Part shown: positions 24,044 to 33,688 of the stretch, piece by piece
Numbering within the stretch: position 1 is the stretch's first letter
Layout of the letters: every line of letters begins with the position of its first letter
Source: Martinezella lusitana
GTDB taxonomy: Bacteria > Pseudomonadota > Alphaproteobacteria > Rhizobiales > Rhizobiaceae
Direction: 5' to 3'
DNA: 64,000 nt
NCBI RefSeq assembly: GCF_010668395.1
Contig: NZ_WUEY01000011.1
Span: 1 to 64,000, forward strand
The notes under the pieces: model-generated
The model's input: the letters and a program-made list of their open reading frames with translations, nothing else
Database searches by the model: none
Told to the model about the DNA's origin: nothing
Translations under genes and position numbers: made by a program

Positions 24044-25018
24044 ATGACCGGACTTTTTGGAGCGACTTCCACGACAGACGAGGTGCTTGCCGGCATCGAC
24101 CTCAGCGGCAAACGCGTGCTCGTCACCGGTGTTTCGGCCGGCCTCGGCGTCGAAACCGCCCGCACCCTCGCCGCGCATGGCGCACAGGTGGTTGGAGCCG
24201 CCCGTGATCTCGCGAAGGCGGAGACTGCAACTGCACCGGTTCGCAGCGATGCCAGAAACGGCGGCGGTCTCGAGCTTATTGAACTCGATCTCGCCTCACT
24301 TGCCAGTGTCCGCAAGGCTGCAGACGGGCTGGTTGCGGATGGACGGCGCTTCGATGTGGTGATCGCCAATGCCGGCGTCATGGCGGCCCCCTTCGGCCAT
24401 ACCGCCGACGGCTTCGAGACGCAGTTCGGCACCAACCACCTCGGCCACTTCGTCTTCGTCAACCGTATCGCGTCGTTGATTGCACCCGGTGGGCGGCTCG
24501 TGAATGTTTCGTCTTCGGGCCATCGCTTCGCCGATGTCGATCTCGAAGATCCCAATTTCGAGCGCAAGGAATACGACCCCTGGGTGGCCTATGGCCGCTC
24601 CAAGACCGCCAATATCCTCTTTGCGGTCGAATTCGACCGGCGTCATCGGGCGCGCGGCGTGCGGGCGACGGCGATCCATCCGGGAGGCATCCAGACCGAA
24701 CTCGGCCGTCATCTTCCCTCAAATGCGTTGGAGGAGATGCTGACGAGGATCAACGCCGAGCTGGCCGCAGATGGCAAGCCCCCCTTCCAGTTCAAGACGA
24801 TACCGCAGGGTGCCGCCACATCCGTCTGGGCCGGTGTCGTTGCCGAAGCAGGCGAAGTCGGCGGCAAATATTGTGAGAATTGCCATGTATCCGTGGTGAC
24901 GGAAGGGCTGATCAATCCGATCAGCGAGGGCGTGCGCTCTTACGCGCTTGATCCCGAGCACGCAAAGGCGCTCTGGGCCAAAAGCGAGGAAATGGTCGGC
25001 GAGACCTTCGCCATCTGA
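24044..25018 (+). CDS. Short-chain dehydrogenase/reductase
   Basis: A 324-residue NAD(P)-dependent SDR of the retinol-dehydrogenase/oxidoreductase type. The cofactor motif is GKRVLVTGVSAGLGVETART (TGxxxGxG), the structural NNAG-type motif is VVIANAGVMAAPFG, and Ser/Tyr/Lys catalysis is at NVSSSGHRF…YGRSKTANILFAVEF. Chosen start ATG 24044 has GAAGGAG 8 bases upstream, and upstream in-frame sequence is not family-like. The gene is divergent from tetR and is followed by a long gene-free stretch, so it is probably monocistronic. Substrate unknown. Confidence 0.92.
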   Translation: MTGLFGATSTTDEVLAGIDLSGKRVLVTGVSAGLGVETARTLAAHGAQVVGAARDLAKAETATAPVRSDARNGGGLELIELDLASLASVRKAADGLVADGRRFDVVIANAGVMAAPFGHTADGFETQFGTNHLGHFVFVNRIASLIAPGGRLVNVSSSGHRFADVDLEDPNFERKEYDPWVAYGRSKTANILFAVEFDRRHRARGVRATAIHPGGIQTELGRHLPSNALEEMLTRINAELAADGKPPFQFKTIPQGAATSVWAGVVAEAGEVGGKYCENCHVSVVTEGLINPISEGVRSYALDPEHAKALWAKSEEMVGETFAI

Positions 25019-25524
25019 CAAGAACGACTGCGTCGGCCAGGGAAAAATACCGGCCGGCGCTCATCTTGGCGTGTCGCCGGACTTCACGACAAGAGAACGG
25101 GATCAGCTTTGAGCACAAGCCAACACCTTGTGCCAGATCAATGGCTCAAGCGAGATGCATTCCATATCGGAGGAGAGTTGCGACAAATCGCAAAACTGGG
25201 TGGGTTGGCGCTGAAACGGATAACTCGTACGACGACGCGCGGCTGCAGAAATTTCGGTTGAACTGGATTGTTCGATGCACGCACGCTGTTGCAGCAATGA
25301 CACAAAGCGATAAAATCATGAATATTTTAATCAAGATTAATCAACATGGTCGTCTCGCGCGATGACAATGAAAGCAATGGATTAGGCCAAAATCGCAGAT
25401 TGTCGGACCAAGCGGATTAGAAACAATCTAAATCATTGAGATTGCAGACCATTTGCAACGATCCTATGCCAAGCATCCATGTTTGGTCGTTTGGAAGCGC
25501 CGCCTACCGGCAAGCCGATAGAAT
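25019..25524. promoter_or_regulatory. Long intergenic upstream of fecI; possible RirA site
   Basis: About 500 bases with no recognised gene; the last ~250 are AT-rich. TGA-ATATTTTAA-TCA (25319-25333) fits the TGA-N9-TCA iron-responsive operator bound by RirA in rhizobia. It lies about 190 bases before fecI. TTAGA…TCTAA (near 25418) is another small dyad. A six-base-specific pattern can occur by chance in a region this size. Confidence 0.4.
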
Positions 25525-26028
25525 ATGTCAATCAAAGCAGAAGACCTCGAAAATCTTTATTTGTCAGAGTCTTCAAGACTGAAGCGGCAGATTTTCCGGA
25601 AGGTCGGTTGTGCGGCGACGGCAGGGGATCTGGTTCAGGAGATCTTCCTCCGTTTCTGGGAAAGAACAACCGATCTCAAGGGCGATGCAACCGCCTACCT
25701 GACGCGAAGCGCGCGCAATGCCGCAATTGATCACCAGCGCTCCGAAGCGCGCAAGAGACGATTACTCAGCGACCTGCTTCCTGAGCAAGTCGTAGCCCCA
25801 CCGGCAACGCCGCTTGACGTCCTGATTGCTCGCGACGGAATTCGAACGCTCGACGAGGTGATTGCGGGTCTTCCGAGAAAGACGCGTCATATCTTTCTTC
25901 TCAATCGCATTCACGGTAGAAGCTTTTCGGAAATCGCCGGGGTTTTTGGAATTTCCGAGCGTGCAGTCGCCAAGCATATGGCACGCGCCATCGCCGCCTG
26001 CGAAGCGATTACGCTTGAAGCGATCTAG
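25525..26028 (+). CDS. fecI: ECF sigma factor, FecI-type
   Basis: A 167-residue extracytoplasmic-function sigma factor of the iron-starvation group. Region 2 includes the -10-recognition part (DLVQEIFLRFWERTTDLKGD followed by ATAYLTRSARNAAIDHQRSE). Region 4 has GLPRKTRHIFLLNRIHGRSF and SEIAGVFGISERAVAKHMAR, the HTH that reads the -35 box. It is followed by a FecR anti-sigma gene and a TonB receptor with a signalling domain, the standard cell-surface signalling trio. It should direct polymerase to the receptor promoter when ferric siderophore is bound outside. Confidence 0.92.
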   Translation: MSIKAEDLENLYLSESSRLKRQIFRKVGCAATAGDLVQEIFLRFWERTTDLKGDATAYLTRSARNAAIDHQRSEARKRRLLSDLLPEQVVAPPATPLDVLIARDGIRTLDEVIAGLPRKTRHIFLLNRIHGRSFSEIAGVFGISERAVAKHMARAIAACEAITLEAI

Positions 26029-26114
26029 AATGGCTTTTCAGCGGCGAAACAAGCCGGGTGTCGGGCGGCACGGTGCGGCAGAGCACGCAGGCAGAATGGA
26101 CATTTGACGAACCG

Positions 26115-27107
26115 ATGACCGAGCCGCAATCCTCCAAACACCTGGATGACGATGTCAAGACGCAAGCCAGAATCTGGTTCCTCAAGAAGCTCCAGACCTG
26201 GACAAGCGCTGACGAGGCAAGATTCCGATTATGGCTGGACGCGGATCCGGCCCATCGGAAAGCTTTCGAACTGGTGGACGCGACATGGCAGGCAACCGAG
26301 CAGCCGGGCACGCGGATCGCGGCGGCTGATGCGGATGACCTGTCCGGCTATCTGCAAGCAATGGATCGCGCGAAGTCGAGAAAAAAAGCCCGCCGCGGCC
26401 TGGCTGCGACCAGCATGCTGCTCATTGCCCTCCTGGCTGCCGGCCTCTGGCTCGAACGCCCCAATCTATGGCAGAATCTGGCTGCCGACTATGCAACGAA
26501 CGCCGGCGAGCGGCGCAACATTACTCTATCGGACGGTACGAATGTGCTGCTCGATGCAGACAGCGCGCTTGATGAGCAATTCACGAAGGACGAGCGGCGC
26601 GTCACGCTCCTACGCGGCTCTGCGTTCTTTGACGTGGCCGCAGGAGAGCGACCTTTCGTAGTGGTGGCTGCCAACGGCGAGATCCGCGATATCGGCACAC
26701 GCTTTGATGTCAATCTCCTGGACGATGGCGGTGTCGTCACCCTCGAGAGCGGGCAGGTTTCCGTTGCGACCGGGGACAGCTCCCGACAGGTCCTCCTTGA
26801 CCCCGGTCAGCGCGTCCGCTTCGGCAGCTCCGGTATCGGAGCGATCGAGGTCGTCGATCTGAAAGACGCTCTCGCCTGGCACGGCGGCCGATACATCTTC
26901 TATCGCACCCGCCTGGCAGACGTAGCGGCCGAGATCGGACGCTATCGCAACGGCAGGATTGTCATAGTCGGTTCGGCACTTGCCGATCAGCTGGTGACGG
27001 GCAGCTTCTCACTCAACGACACTGACGCTGCCCTTGGGTCGCTCCAGTCAAGCGTCGGCTTCCGCATGACCGACATCGGCGGAACCCTGACTATAATCAG
27101 TCCATAA
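26115..27107 (+). CDS. fecR: FecR-type anti-sigma/sigma regulator
   Basis: A 330-residue inner-membrane signal transducer. The cytoplasmic N-terminal DUF4880 part (QARIWFLKKLQTWTSADEAR … AHRKAFELVDATW) binds FecI. One membrane segment (TSMLLIALLAAGLWLERP) follows. The periplasmic FecR domain shows RNITLSDGTNVLLDADSALD and GSAFFDVAAGERPFVV, with a C-terminal secretin-like STN repeat (FRMTDIGGTLTIIS). I prefer ATG 26115 (MTEPQSSKH) over GTG 26058; neither has a strong ribosome binding site. It receives the signal from the receptor encoded next and releases FecI. Confidence 0.9.
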   Translation: MTEPQSSKHLDDDVKTQARIWFLKKLQTWTSADEARFRLWLDADPAHRKAFELVDATWQATEQPGTRIAAADADDLSGYLQAMDRAKSRKKARRGLAATSMLLIALLAAGLWLERPNLWQNLAADYATNAGERRNITLSDGTNVLLDADSALDEQFTKDERRVTLLRGSAFFDVAAGERPFVVVAANGEIRDIGTRFDVNLLDDGGVVTLESGQVSVATGDSSRQVLLDPGQRVRFGSSGIGAIEVVDLKDALAWHGGRYIFYRTRLADVAAEIGRYRNGRIVIVGSALADQLVTGSFSLNDTDAALGSLQSSVGFRMTDIGGTLTIISP

Positions 27108-27137
27108 AAAACAGTTTAAGTTCAATAGGATAAAAGA

Positions 27138-27162
27138 TTTCTCGGAAAAATCTTCCGAGAAA
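27138..27162 (+). promoter_or_regulatory. Hairpin between fecR and receptor gene
   Basis: TTTCTCGGAA and TTCCGAGAAA form a perfect 10-bp stem with a 5-base loop (AAATC). There is no T-run after it, so it is not a clear terminator. It could be an operator dyad or an RNA processing/attenuation element ahead of the FecI-dependent receptor promoter. Confidence 0.4.
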
Positions 27163-27272
27163 GGTTCAGTAGTCCACCCTTTCAAACGTGATGGTCAATA
27201 GCAGGTCGGAACGGGACGTAATGTGCCGAACCGCACCTTAGACGGTCTCACGGACAAGAAGGGCTTTTATCA

Positions 27273-29726
27273 ATGAACGGGAATGGGGTATCGCGGTCGA
27301 CGGCTTTTGCACTGGCAGCCTTGATGCTGGCCACGGTGAGCGCGACGGCGATTGACGCAGCGCAAGCGCAACAGGCCACTCAACGTCAATATCGTTTCGA
27401 CATTGTCGCCAAGCCGATCCCTCAGGCAGTCAACGAGATAGGTCGCGTGACCGGTCTCTCGGTCGTATTCCCCGAAAACACGCCGATAACGGTGATTGGC
27501 AAGCCGGTTCACGGCTCGATGACCGTCACCCGAGCACTTTCGATCCTGCTTGCGGGAACGGGCCTTGACTATCGCTTCTCCAACGCGACGACTGTTACCA
27601 TCCGCGCGCCCGGCGGGACGGTATCTGCAGGCGGCGCCGACGGCGCCACGCAGCTAGCCCCTATAACGGTGCAAGGAGCCGGCCAGTATCCGAGCGATCC
27701 TTATGCCGGCCTCGTCAATCCCCCGACGACCGTGGGCTCGAAGATACCTCTGGCACAGCGTGAGATCCCGCAGACCGTGGCGGTCATGACACAGCGCGAG
27801 ATCAAGGAACGCAACATTCAGTCGCTCGACGAAGCGATGAAGGCCACGCCCGGCATCACCGTGCTGCAGAGCGATGCCGACCGCGTACAATACTATTCGC
27901 GCGGCTTTCCGATAAACTCTCTTGTCATCGATGGGCTGCCGGTGGTGATGAACTCCGACATGTCCGCGACCGCGAGCACGAATGCGCCCAGCCTGGCCAT
28001 GTATGACCGCATCGAGGTGCTTGATGGGCCTGCCGGTCTTTATGGTGGTTTCGGCAGCCCCGGGGGCGTCATAAGCTTGGTGCGAAAGCGCGCACCGGAT
28101 CATTTCGCCGCTTCCTTCGACACGACAGTCGGAACGAAGGACAATCTGCTCGGCACCATCGACGTGGGCGGCGCACTCAACGCGGACGCATCGCTGCGTG
28201 GCCGTTTCGTCGCGTCCGGGCAAACCCGGGACCTGGACCAGCACTCCACATGGCATCGCGATCAATCCTATTACGGGACCGTCGAAGCCGACATTACCGA
28301 CGATACGCTCCTGCGCCTGGGCGCCAGCTACAGTCGCCGCGATTCAAATGTCGGATGGGCAAATCAGATCCCGCTCTACTCGGATTACACGGTCGCGGGA
28401 GATCGATCGGACTTCTACGGCACGCCCTGGAACCGTGATCGCTATGCAGAGACCAATACCTTCGCCAGCATCGAGCACAGCTTCGACAATGGCTGGAAGC
28501 TGACGGCCACCGGAACCTATGATTACAAGACAGCCCGTGTACTCTCCGGCGAAATATTCGGCATGGTCGACAAGACGACGAACGAGGCGACTTTCGGCAC
28601 GACCAACACCGACTACTTCGAACGCAACCAAAGTTACGACCTCAACGCGACAGGCAAATACGAGCTATTCGGCCGGGAGCACGACCTGACCATCGGCGCC
28701 AACTATGCCCGAATGTATAACTTCGGAACGAGCTATTACGGCACTGATAGCCTCTTCAACTTCGAAACGATCGATATCAGCAATTATGTGTTCTCCAAGC
28801 CGATCTGGAGCGGATTGCCGGCATCGACGTCCAAGGGCGCAACGGAGATCAAGCAAACAGGCGTCTATGGAAACACGCGCTTCCATGTTACCGACGACTT
28901 GACAGCGATCGCCGGCGGACGGCTTTCCTGGTGGGACACCGCGTTTCGACCAGATTCCGACTACAATCCCTTCGACTATTCCGAGAGTGGCGATCGCTAC
29001 AATGCCAAATTCACCCCCTATGCCGGCCTGGTCTATGATATCGACAAGACCTATTCCGTCTATGGAAGTTTCGCCTCGATCTTCCAACCTCAATCGCTCA
29101 GAGACGTAAACGGCGCCCTGCTCAAGCCGATGGAAGGGGAGCAATATGAGGTCGGCTTGAAGGGGAGCTACTTCGACGGGCAGCTGCAAACCACGATCGC
29201 GCTCTTCCAGCTGACGCAAAGCAATCGCGCGGTCGCAACCGATGCCACCAATCAATATTTCGAGGCCGCTGGCCGGGCGCGCTCGCGCGGTATCGATCTG
29301 CGCCTATCCGGCGAGATCATACCCGATTTGACCGTTATGGCGGGCTATACCTATACCAACAGCAAATATCTGGACGAAGATAGCCTGGACTCCAGCGCGT
29401 CGGCCTTTTCCCAGATTGCACCGAAGCATCTCTTCAAGATCTGGACGAACTACCAGCTTCCTGGCGAGCATGATCAATGGCAGATTGGCGCAGGCATAAA
29501 TGCCAGCAGCGAGCTTTATGGCGGAAGCGGCGCCGAACGCATCACGCAGAAGGCGTTCCTGACGGCTGACGCGCGTATCGCCTACAAGGTCAATGACAAC
29601 GTATCCCTGACGCTGAACGCCACAAACATCTTCGACAAAAAATACTTCACGCCGCTGACCACATACCAAGGAGTGGCTTTCGGAGAAGGCCGTCGTGTCA
29701 GCGTGACGCTGCATTCGAAGTTCTAG
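27273..29726 (+). CDS. TonB-dependent siderophore receptor with signalling domain
   Basis: An 817-residue outer-membrane transporter. After a signal peptide (to about QAQQ, residue 33) comes an STN/secretin signalling domain (~residues 40-110: RFDIVAKPIPQAVNEIGRVT … LSILLAGTGLDYRF). Next is the plug (IPQTVAVMTQREIKERNIQS … YDRIEVLDGPAGLYGGFGSP, then GGVISLVRKRAP), and then a 22-strand barrel ending in the terminal Phe motif RRVSVTLHSKF. The STN domain marks it as a transducing receptor that signals through the adjacent FecR/FecI. The neighbouring FhuD/FhuB pair suggests a hydroxamate siderophore. The ligand is not determined by sequence. Confidence 0.94.
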   Translation: MNGNGVSRSTAFALAALMLATVSATAIDAAQAQQATQRQYRFDIVAKPIPQAVNEIGRVTGLSVVFPENTPITVIGKPVHGSMTVTRALSILLAGTGLDYRFSNATTVTIRAPGGTVSAGGADGATQLAPITVQGAGQYPSDPYAGLVNPPTTVGSKIPLAQREIPQTVAVMTQREIKERNIQSLDEAMKATPGITVLQSDADRVQYYSRGFPINSLVIDGLPVVMNSDMSATASTNAPSLAMYDRIEVLDGPAGLYGGFGSPGGVISLVRKRAPDHFAASFDTTVGTKDNLLGTIDVGGALNADASLRGRFVASGQTRDLDQHSTWHRDQSYYGTVEADITDDTLLRLGASYSRRDSNVGWANQIPLYSDYTVAGDRSDFYGTPWNRDRYAETNTFASIEHSFDNGWKLTATGTYDYKTARVLSGEIFGMVDKTTNEATFGTTNTDYFERNQSYDLNATGKYELFGREHDLTIGANYARMYNFGTSYYGTDSLFNFETIDISNYVFSKPIWSGLPASTSKGATEIKQTGVYGNTRFHVTDDLTAIAGGRLSWWDTAFRPDSDYNPFDYSESGDRYNAKFTPYAGLVYDIDKTYSVYGSFASIFQPQSLRDVNGALLKPMEGEQYEVGLKGSYFDGQLQTTIALFQLTQSNRAVATDATNQYFEAAGRARSRGIDLRLSGEIIPDLTVMAGYTYTNSKYLDEDSLDSSASAFSQIAPKHLFKIWTNYQLPGEHDQWQIGAGINASSELYGGSGAERITQKAFLTADARIAYKVNDNVSLTLNATNIFDKKYFTPLTTYQGVAFGEGRRVSVTLHSKF

Positions 29727-29732
29727 CCCATA

Positions 29733-30728
29733 ATGGATCTGCAGCTGCTTCATGAAATTTCTCGATCCGCGGGCAAGCTGCCCGCTGACGCATGCCTGGT
29801 GTGTGGGACATCAGGCGTGCCGCTGCTAACGCGAAGGCACGCGCTCATCGCAGCCGGCAAAATCCTGTGTGGTGCCGGTTTGGCGGCTCTGCAATCGAAA
29901 GTGGCCTTGGCCTCGATCGACAAGCACCGGGTAGCAGCGCCGGATCGCGCCGCCGCACAGACTGTTCTTGCCTTGGGTATTATCCCCATCGCTTCCGTAT
30001 CGGCCGAGTTCTTCAACGAAATGGGAATCGAACCGGTCATGCCGGCCAATGTCGTTGATAGCGGCAATCCCGTGGAACCGAACTTGGAAGTCTTGAAACG
30101 ATTGAGCGTTGAGCTCATCGTGACTGCGACGATTGATGCCGACGTCCGCGCCGTTCTTGCCCGCGTTGCACCCGTATTCCCGCTCGAAATCTATGTGGGG
30201 CGCGAGGGCGCGCTGGATCGGGCGAAAGCGGAAACCGTAAGGCTTGCCGATGTCCTTGGTGTCCCCGGCGCAGGAAAGGCGGTCGTCGATCAGGTCGAGG
30301 CAATGATAGCGGCATACGCCAGACGCGTTGGCGAGGCTTCGTCGCGCCGGATCTTCCTCGTTGCCCTTGCACCCGACGGGCGAAACATGACGGTCTATGG
30401 CCGCAACAGCATCATGTATGATGTCATGTCGCAATTCGGGATCCGCAACGCCTGGAATGGCGCCACCAACGAATTCGGTTTTACAAATGCCGGCATCGAG
30501 GAATTGTCTTCTGCTCCGGACGCCGCCATCCTGCATATCGATTATGGATGGCCGACCGATGCCGCACTTCAAAGACTGTCCCATAGCCCTTTCTGGATAA
30601 ATCTGCCGATGGTGGCCGCCGGAAGGGTCTACCGCATCCCCCGGTTCGAAGTTTTCGGCAGCCTGCCGTCCGCGCCGCAATTCGCTGCGCTTTTCGCGCA
30701 GACGTTGCTTCGGATGCAAACTACGTGA
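29733..30728 (+). CDS. fhuD: Iron-hydroxamate ABC substrate-binding protein, FhuD-like
   Basis: A 331-residue periplasmic binding protein of the helical-backbone (TroA-like) class. The N-terminal region contains a twin-arginine-like sequence (LTRRHALIAAGKILCGAGLA), so export may use Tat, as for many FhuD proteins. Core blocks include TVLALGIIPIASVSAEFFNE, ELIVTATIDADVRAVLARVA and FWINLPMVAAGRVYRIPRF. It begins six bases after the receptor stop and is followed ten bases later by the fused permease, so all are co-transcribed. Its role is to hand ferric siderophore from the periplasm to FhuB. Confidence 0.88.
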   Translation: MDLQLLHEISRSAGKLPADACLVCGTSGVPLLTRRHALIAAGKILCGAGLAALQSKVALASIDKHRVAAPDRAAAQTVLALGIIPIASVSAEFFNEMGIEPVMPANVVDSGNPVEPNLEVLKRLSVELIVTATIDADVRAVLARVAPVFPLEIYVGREGALDRAKAETVRLADVLGVPGAGKAVVDQVEAMIAAYARRVGEASSRRIFLVALAPDGRNMTVYGRNSIMYDVMSQFGIRNAWNGATNEFGFTNAGIEELSSAPDAAILHIDYGWPTDAALQRLSHSPFWINLPMVAAGRVYRIPRFEVFGSLPSAPQFAALFAQTLLRMQTT

Positions 30729-30738
30729 GCGGTTGGTA

Positions 30739-32718
30739 ATGGTAGTATCCGATCGTCGAGATCAAACGCCTGTTCGCGCCGCGTTGACGATGGCCGCGGC
30801 GGCATTGGTTTTAAGCGTGTTGTCTCTTTCCCGGCTGCTGCCTCTTCCGTTGGCACTGAAGGCACTTTTTGATCCAGACCTCGCCGATCTCCGACAGGTC
30901 GTCGTTTACTACGCCTGGTTTCCGCGCCTGTCCGTGTCACTGCTCTGCGGCCTTGGTCTTGCTCTTTCCGGCTGCGTATTTCAGCAAGTATTGCGCAATC
31001 CGTTGGCCGAGCCCACAACACTTGGCATATCGGCCGGTTCTCAGCTGGCCCTGACTCTGGCGACGCTCTTTATGCCCTCGCTCCTCATTTTGGGCACCGA
31101 GACCATCGCAGTCAGTGGCGCCATTCTTGCCGCCTGCCTGATCGCAGCGCTCGCCTGGAGGAGAACCTTGTCGCCAACGGGCCTCATCCTTGGCGGACTT
31201 ATGATGTCTCTTTACGCCGGCACCTTTGCGGCGGTCCTGGCGCAGCTTTTTGGTAGCGCCCTTGGGAATGTCTATATCTGGAGCTCCGGCTCGCTCAACC
31301 AGAACGACTGGGAAACCCTTCGCTACCTGGCGCCTCGCCTTGCCGTAGCGGCGTTTGCAATCGCGGTGATCGCGTCCCCTCTGACCATCCTTGCTCTCGA
31401 CGACGAAGCCGCACGCAGCCTCGGCCTGCGACTTCGGGCCATCCGGCTGCTTGCCATGGCGCCGGCGACCGCAATTGCGGGATTCATTGTCGCGAGCGTC
31501 GGCGTAGTTGGGTTCATCGGGCTGGCCGCACCGACGCTAGCGCGCTTGATGGGCGCCCGCCGCTTCAAGGATCAGCTTATCTGGGCACCTGTCTTCGGTG
31601 CACTGCTATTATGGCTGACCGATCAGCTTGTGCAATTGATTGCAGACTTAGGGTGGCGCGTGCCGACAGGAACCGCAACGGCCATGATCGGCGCTCCCCT
31701 CCTGCTTTGGCTTCTACCTCGCATGGAGCAGGATCTTCCGGCAAAGGGCGCATCCTCCCAGCGTACGCCAAGACCGCAAATACTGATTTATACGATTTTG
31801 GCTTTGCTGGCTCTGGCACTCCTGCCGGCTCTCGATCTCGCGCGAAGTTTCGACGGCTGGCGGTTCGACACATGGAACGACCTCTGCGGACTTCTGTCGC
31901 TTCGCGCACCGCGCGTTGCCGCAGCTCTCAGCGCCGGCGCCCTGCTTGCCGTGGCTGGGACTCTGATGCAACATCTGACCGGCAATGTCATGGCAAGCCC
32001 GGAGGTTCTTGGAATATCGTCCGGCGCATCGCTCGCCGCGTTGCTTTTGCTTCTGATCTTGCCATCGCCTGGCGGCGGGATGCTCTTTCTCGCAGCCAGC
32101 GTCGGCGCTTTCGCGACTCTTTTTGTCACTCTGCTCACTGGCCGTCGCAGCGCGTTCTCCCCGCAACGCATGCTCCTCACCGGACTCGCTCTCGGCACGG
32201 TTGTGAGCGCGCTGACGTCATTCCTGATGGCTGGCGACAATCCACGCTTGCGTTCGGCAATTTCGTGGCTGTCAGGCTCGACCTATCGCGTTGACGCGGG
32301 GCAGGCGCTTTGGCTGGCGGCGATGCCGCTCCTGATATTCATGCTACTACCATTTATGCGGCGATGGCTGCAGATCCTGCCGCTTGGCGAAACCAGCACG
32401 AAGGCAATCGGCGTCAATATCGGGTTGGCGCGTCTGGTCTTGCTCATTGTCGCCGGGGTCTCGACGGCCTCGGCCACGCTCGTCGTCGGGCCGCTCAGCT
32501 TCGTCGGCCTTTTGGCACCGCATATGGCGCGAATGCTTGGGCTCCAACGCCCCATGGCTCAGATTGTGTGCGCGGCGATTTTGGGCGCTTTGATAATGGT
32601 TATTGCCGATTGGTTCGGGCGCAATGCCGTGTTCCCATCGCAAATTCCCGCTGGGCTATTGGCAACGTTCATCGGGGGGCCATATTTTTTCTGGCTCATG
32701 CGCAAGGCAGCTCTTTAG
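30739..32718 (+). CDS. fhuB: Fused FecCD/FhuB-type iron-siderophore permease
   Basis: A 659-residue inner-membrane permease made of two FecCD-like halves in one chain, as in FhuB. Half 1 contains GLALSGCVFQQVLRNPLAEP and TTLGISAGSQLALTLATLF, with coupling helix SVGVVGFIGLAAPTLARLMG. Half 2 repeats these as GALLAVAGTLMQHLTGNVMA, EVLGISSGASLAALLLLL and GPLSFVGLLAPHMARMLG. About 18-20 membrane segments. ATG 30739 is preferred; a TTG two codons upstream is also possible. No FhuC ATPase gene is present next to it, so an ATPase must come from elsewhere on the genome. Confidence 0.93.
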   Translation: MVVSDRRDQTPVRAALTMAAAALVLSVLSLSRLLPLPLALKALFDPDLADLRQVVVYYAWFPRLSVSLLCGLGLALSGCVFQQVLRNPLAEPTTLGISAGSQLALTLATLFMPSLLILGTETIAVSGAILAACLIAALAWRRTLSPTGLILGGLMMSLYAGTFAAVLAQLFGSALGNVYIWSSGSLNQNDWETLRYLAPRLAVAAFAIAVIASPLTILALDDEAARSLGLRLRAIRLLAMAPATAIAGFIVASVGVVGFIGLAAPTLARLMGARRFKDQLIWAPVFGALLLWLTDQLVQLIADLGWRVPTGTATAMIGAPLLLWLLPRMEQDLPAKGASSQRTPRPQILIYTILALLALALLPALDLARSFDGWRFDTWNDLCGLLSLRAPRVAAALSAGALLAVAGTLMQHLTGNVMASPEVLGISSGASLAALLLLLILPSPGGGMLFLAASVGAFATLFVTLLTGRRSAFSPQRMLLTGLALGTVVSALTSFLMAGDNPRLRSAISWLSGSTYRVDAGQALWLAAMPLLIFMLLPFMRRWLQILPLGETSTKAIGVNIGLARLVLLIVAGVSTASATLVVGPLSFVGLLAPHMARMLGLQRPMAQIVCAAILGALIMVIADWFGRNAVFPSQIPAGLLATFIGGPYFFWLMRKAAL

Positions 32719-32762
32719 AACGGGAGGCGCATTGCGTGGCTTGCGATATCGGTTCGATCTTG

Positions 32763-33575
32763 TCACTGCTCCCCTCGCAACCGGCGCGGCGTGTAGCCCA
32801 GCACAAGGCGCATCCATCGCGCCATATGCGACTGATGCGAGAAGCCGGCGGCCAACGCCACCTCGCCCGCGCTCAACCTTTCCTGCAGGAGCAGGAATCG
32901 CGCCCTTTCGACGCGCCGCTGCACGACATAGCGATGAACGGTTGTGCCGGTGGCCTGTTTGAACCAATGGCGCAAGTGCGAGCTGCTTGCACCAGCCTCG
33001 CGAGCGAGCACCTCGATCGTCAAGGACTGATCGATATGAGCTTCGACGAAATCGAACAACCGCCTCAGTTGCTCGGACGAAAGCCCGCCCCTCCGATCGA
33101 TCGTCGTCTTCGACAGGCTCACGAGTTGCGTCGCGAGCGCGATGCCGATGGTGTCGGCATAGAGGGAGCCGCTGGGCGCGCCGGCCTGCTGCTCGCTGTC
33201 CAGTGCCCGCGCCAGATGGACGATGCTTTCGTTTCTCAAAATGTGCCGCGTTTCGAACCTCGATTGCCTGTCGCCGCGGCCCATCTCGTGGGCGACGCGC
33301 TGGAGGACGGCAGGCGCAAGCCGGATTTCCAACGCCTCGCAGGCCGTTTCGGCTTCGTAACCACCCTCCTCACCGGCCGGAACGAGATCGATGTCGCCTT
33401 CCTGGCGCAGGTGACGCGTGCCTGCCGCCAGGCAGATGGACCAGGTTTTTCGGCTGGTATGGACGACAATACGGTGATGGTCGATCGGCGGCAAAAGGAT
33501 CGGCCCGGCCTCGTTGCGCCGCGGCGAGACGCTGACGCCGATCGGCGGCCATGTTGAGCCAGTCAAATCATGCAT
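32763..33575 (-). CDS. AraC-family transcriptional regulator
   Basis: A 270-residue regulator with a two-HTH AraC domain at the C-terminus (~165-265): RLFDFVEAHIDQSLTIEVLA followed by REAGASSSHLRHWFKQATG, then RARFLLLQERLSAGEVALAA and GFSHQSHMARWMRLVLGYTP. The N-terminal part has a cupin-like effector-binding region (HRIVVHTSRKTWSICLAAGT). I use ATG 33575, with GGGGC 8 bases upstream; in-frame starts at 33605 and 33611 lack support. It is convergent with fhuB and divergent from the epimerase gene at 33689, so it may control the latter. No metal-siderophore link is proven. Confidence 0.88.
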   Translation of the reverse strand: MHDLTGSTWPPIGVSVSPRRNEAGPILLPPIDHHRIVVHTSRKTWSICLAAGTRHLRQEGDIDLVPAGEEGGYEAETACEALEIRLAPAVLQRVAHEMGRGDRQSRFETRHILRNESIVHLARALDSEQQAGAPSGSLYADTIGIALATQLVSLSKTTIDRRGGLSSEQLRRLFDFVEAHIDQSLTIEVLAREAGASSSHLRHWFKQATGTTVHRYVVQRRVERARFLLLQERLSAGEVALAAGFSHQSHMARWMRLVLGYTPRRLRGEQ

Positions 33576-33688
33576 GAAGATTGCCCCGGACTTAAAGCAG
33601 AACATGCTCAAAGATCGGCGTTTCCTGCGCGACTTTCAATGCTTGGGGGAAAATATTACCTCCGGTTCAATATCCACGGAGATTTCAG

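Noticed and set aside
26058..26114. GTG start extending FecR by 19 residues
   Set aside because: The extension has no FecR-like sequence and no better ribosome binding site; ATG 26115 gives the usual N-terminus.
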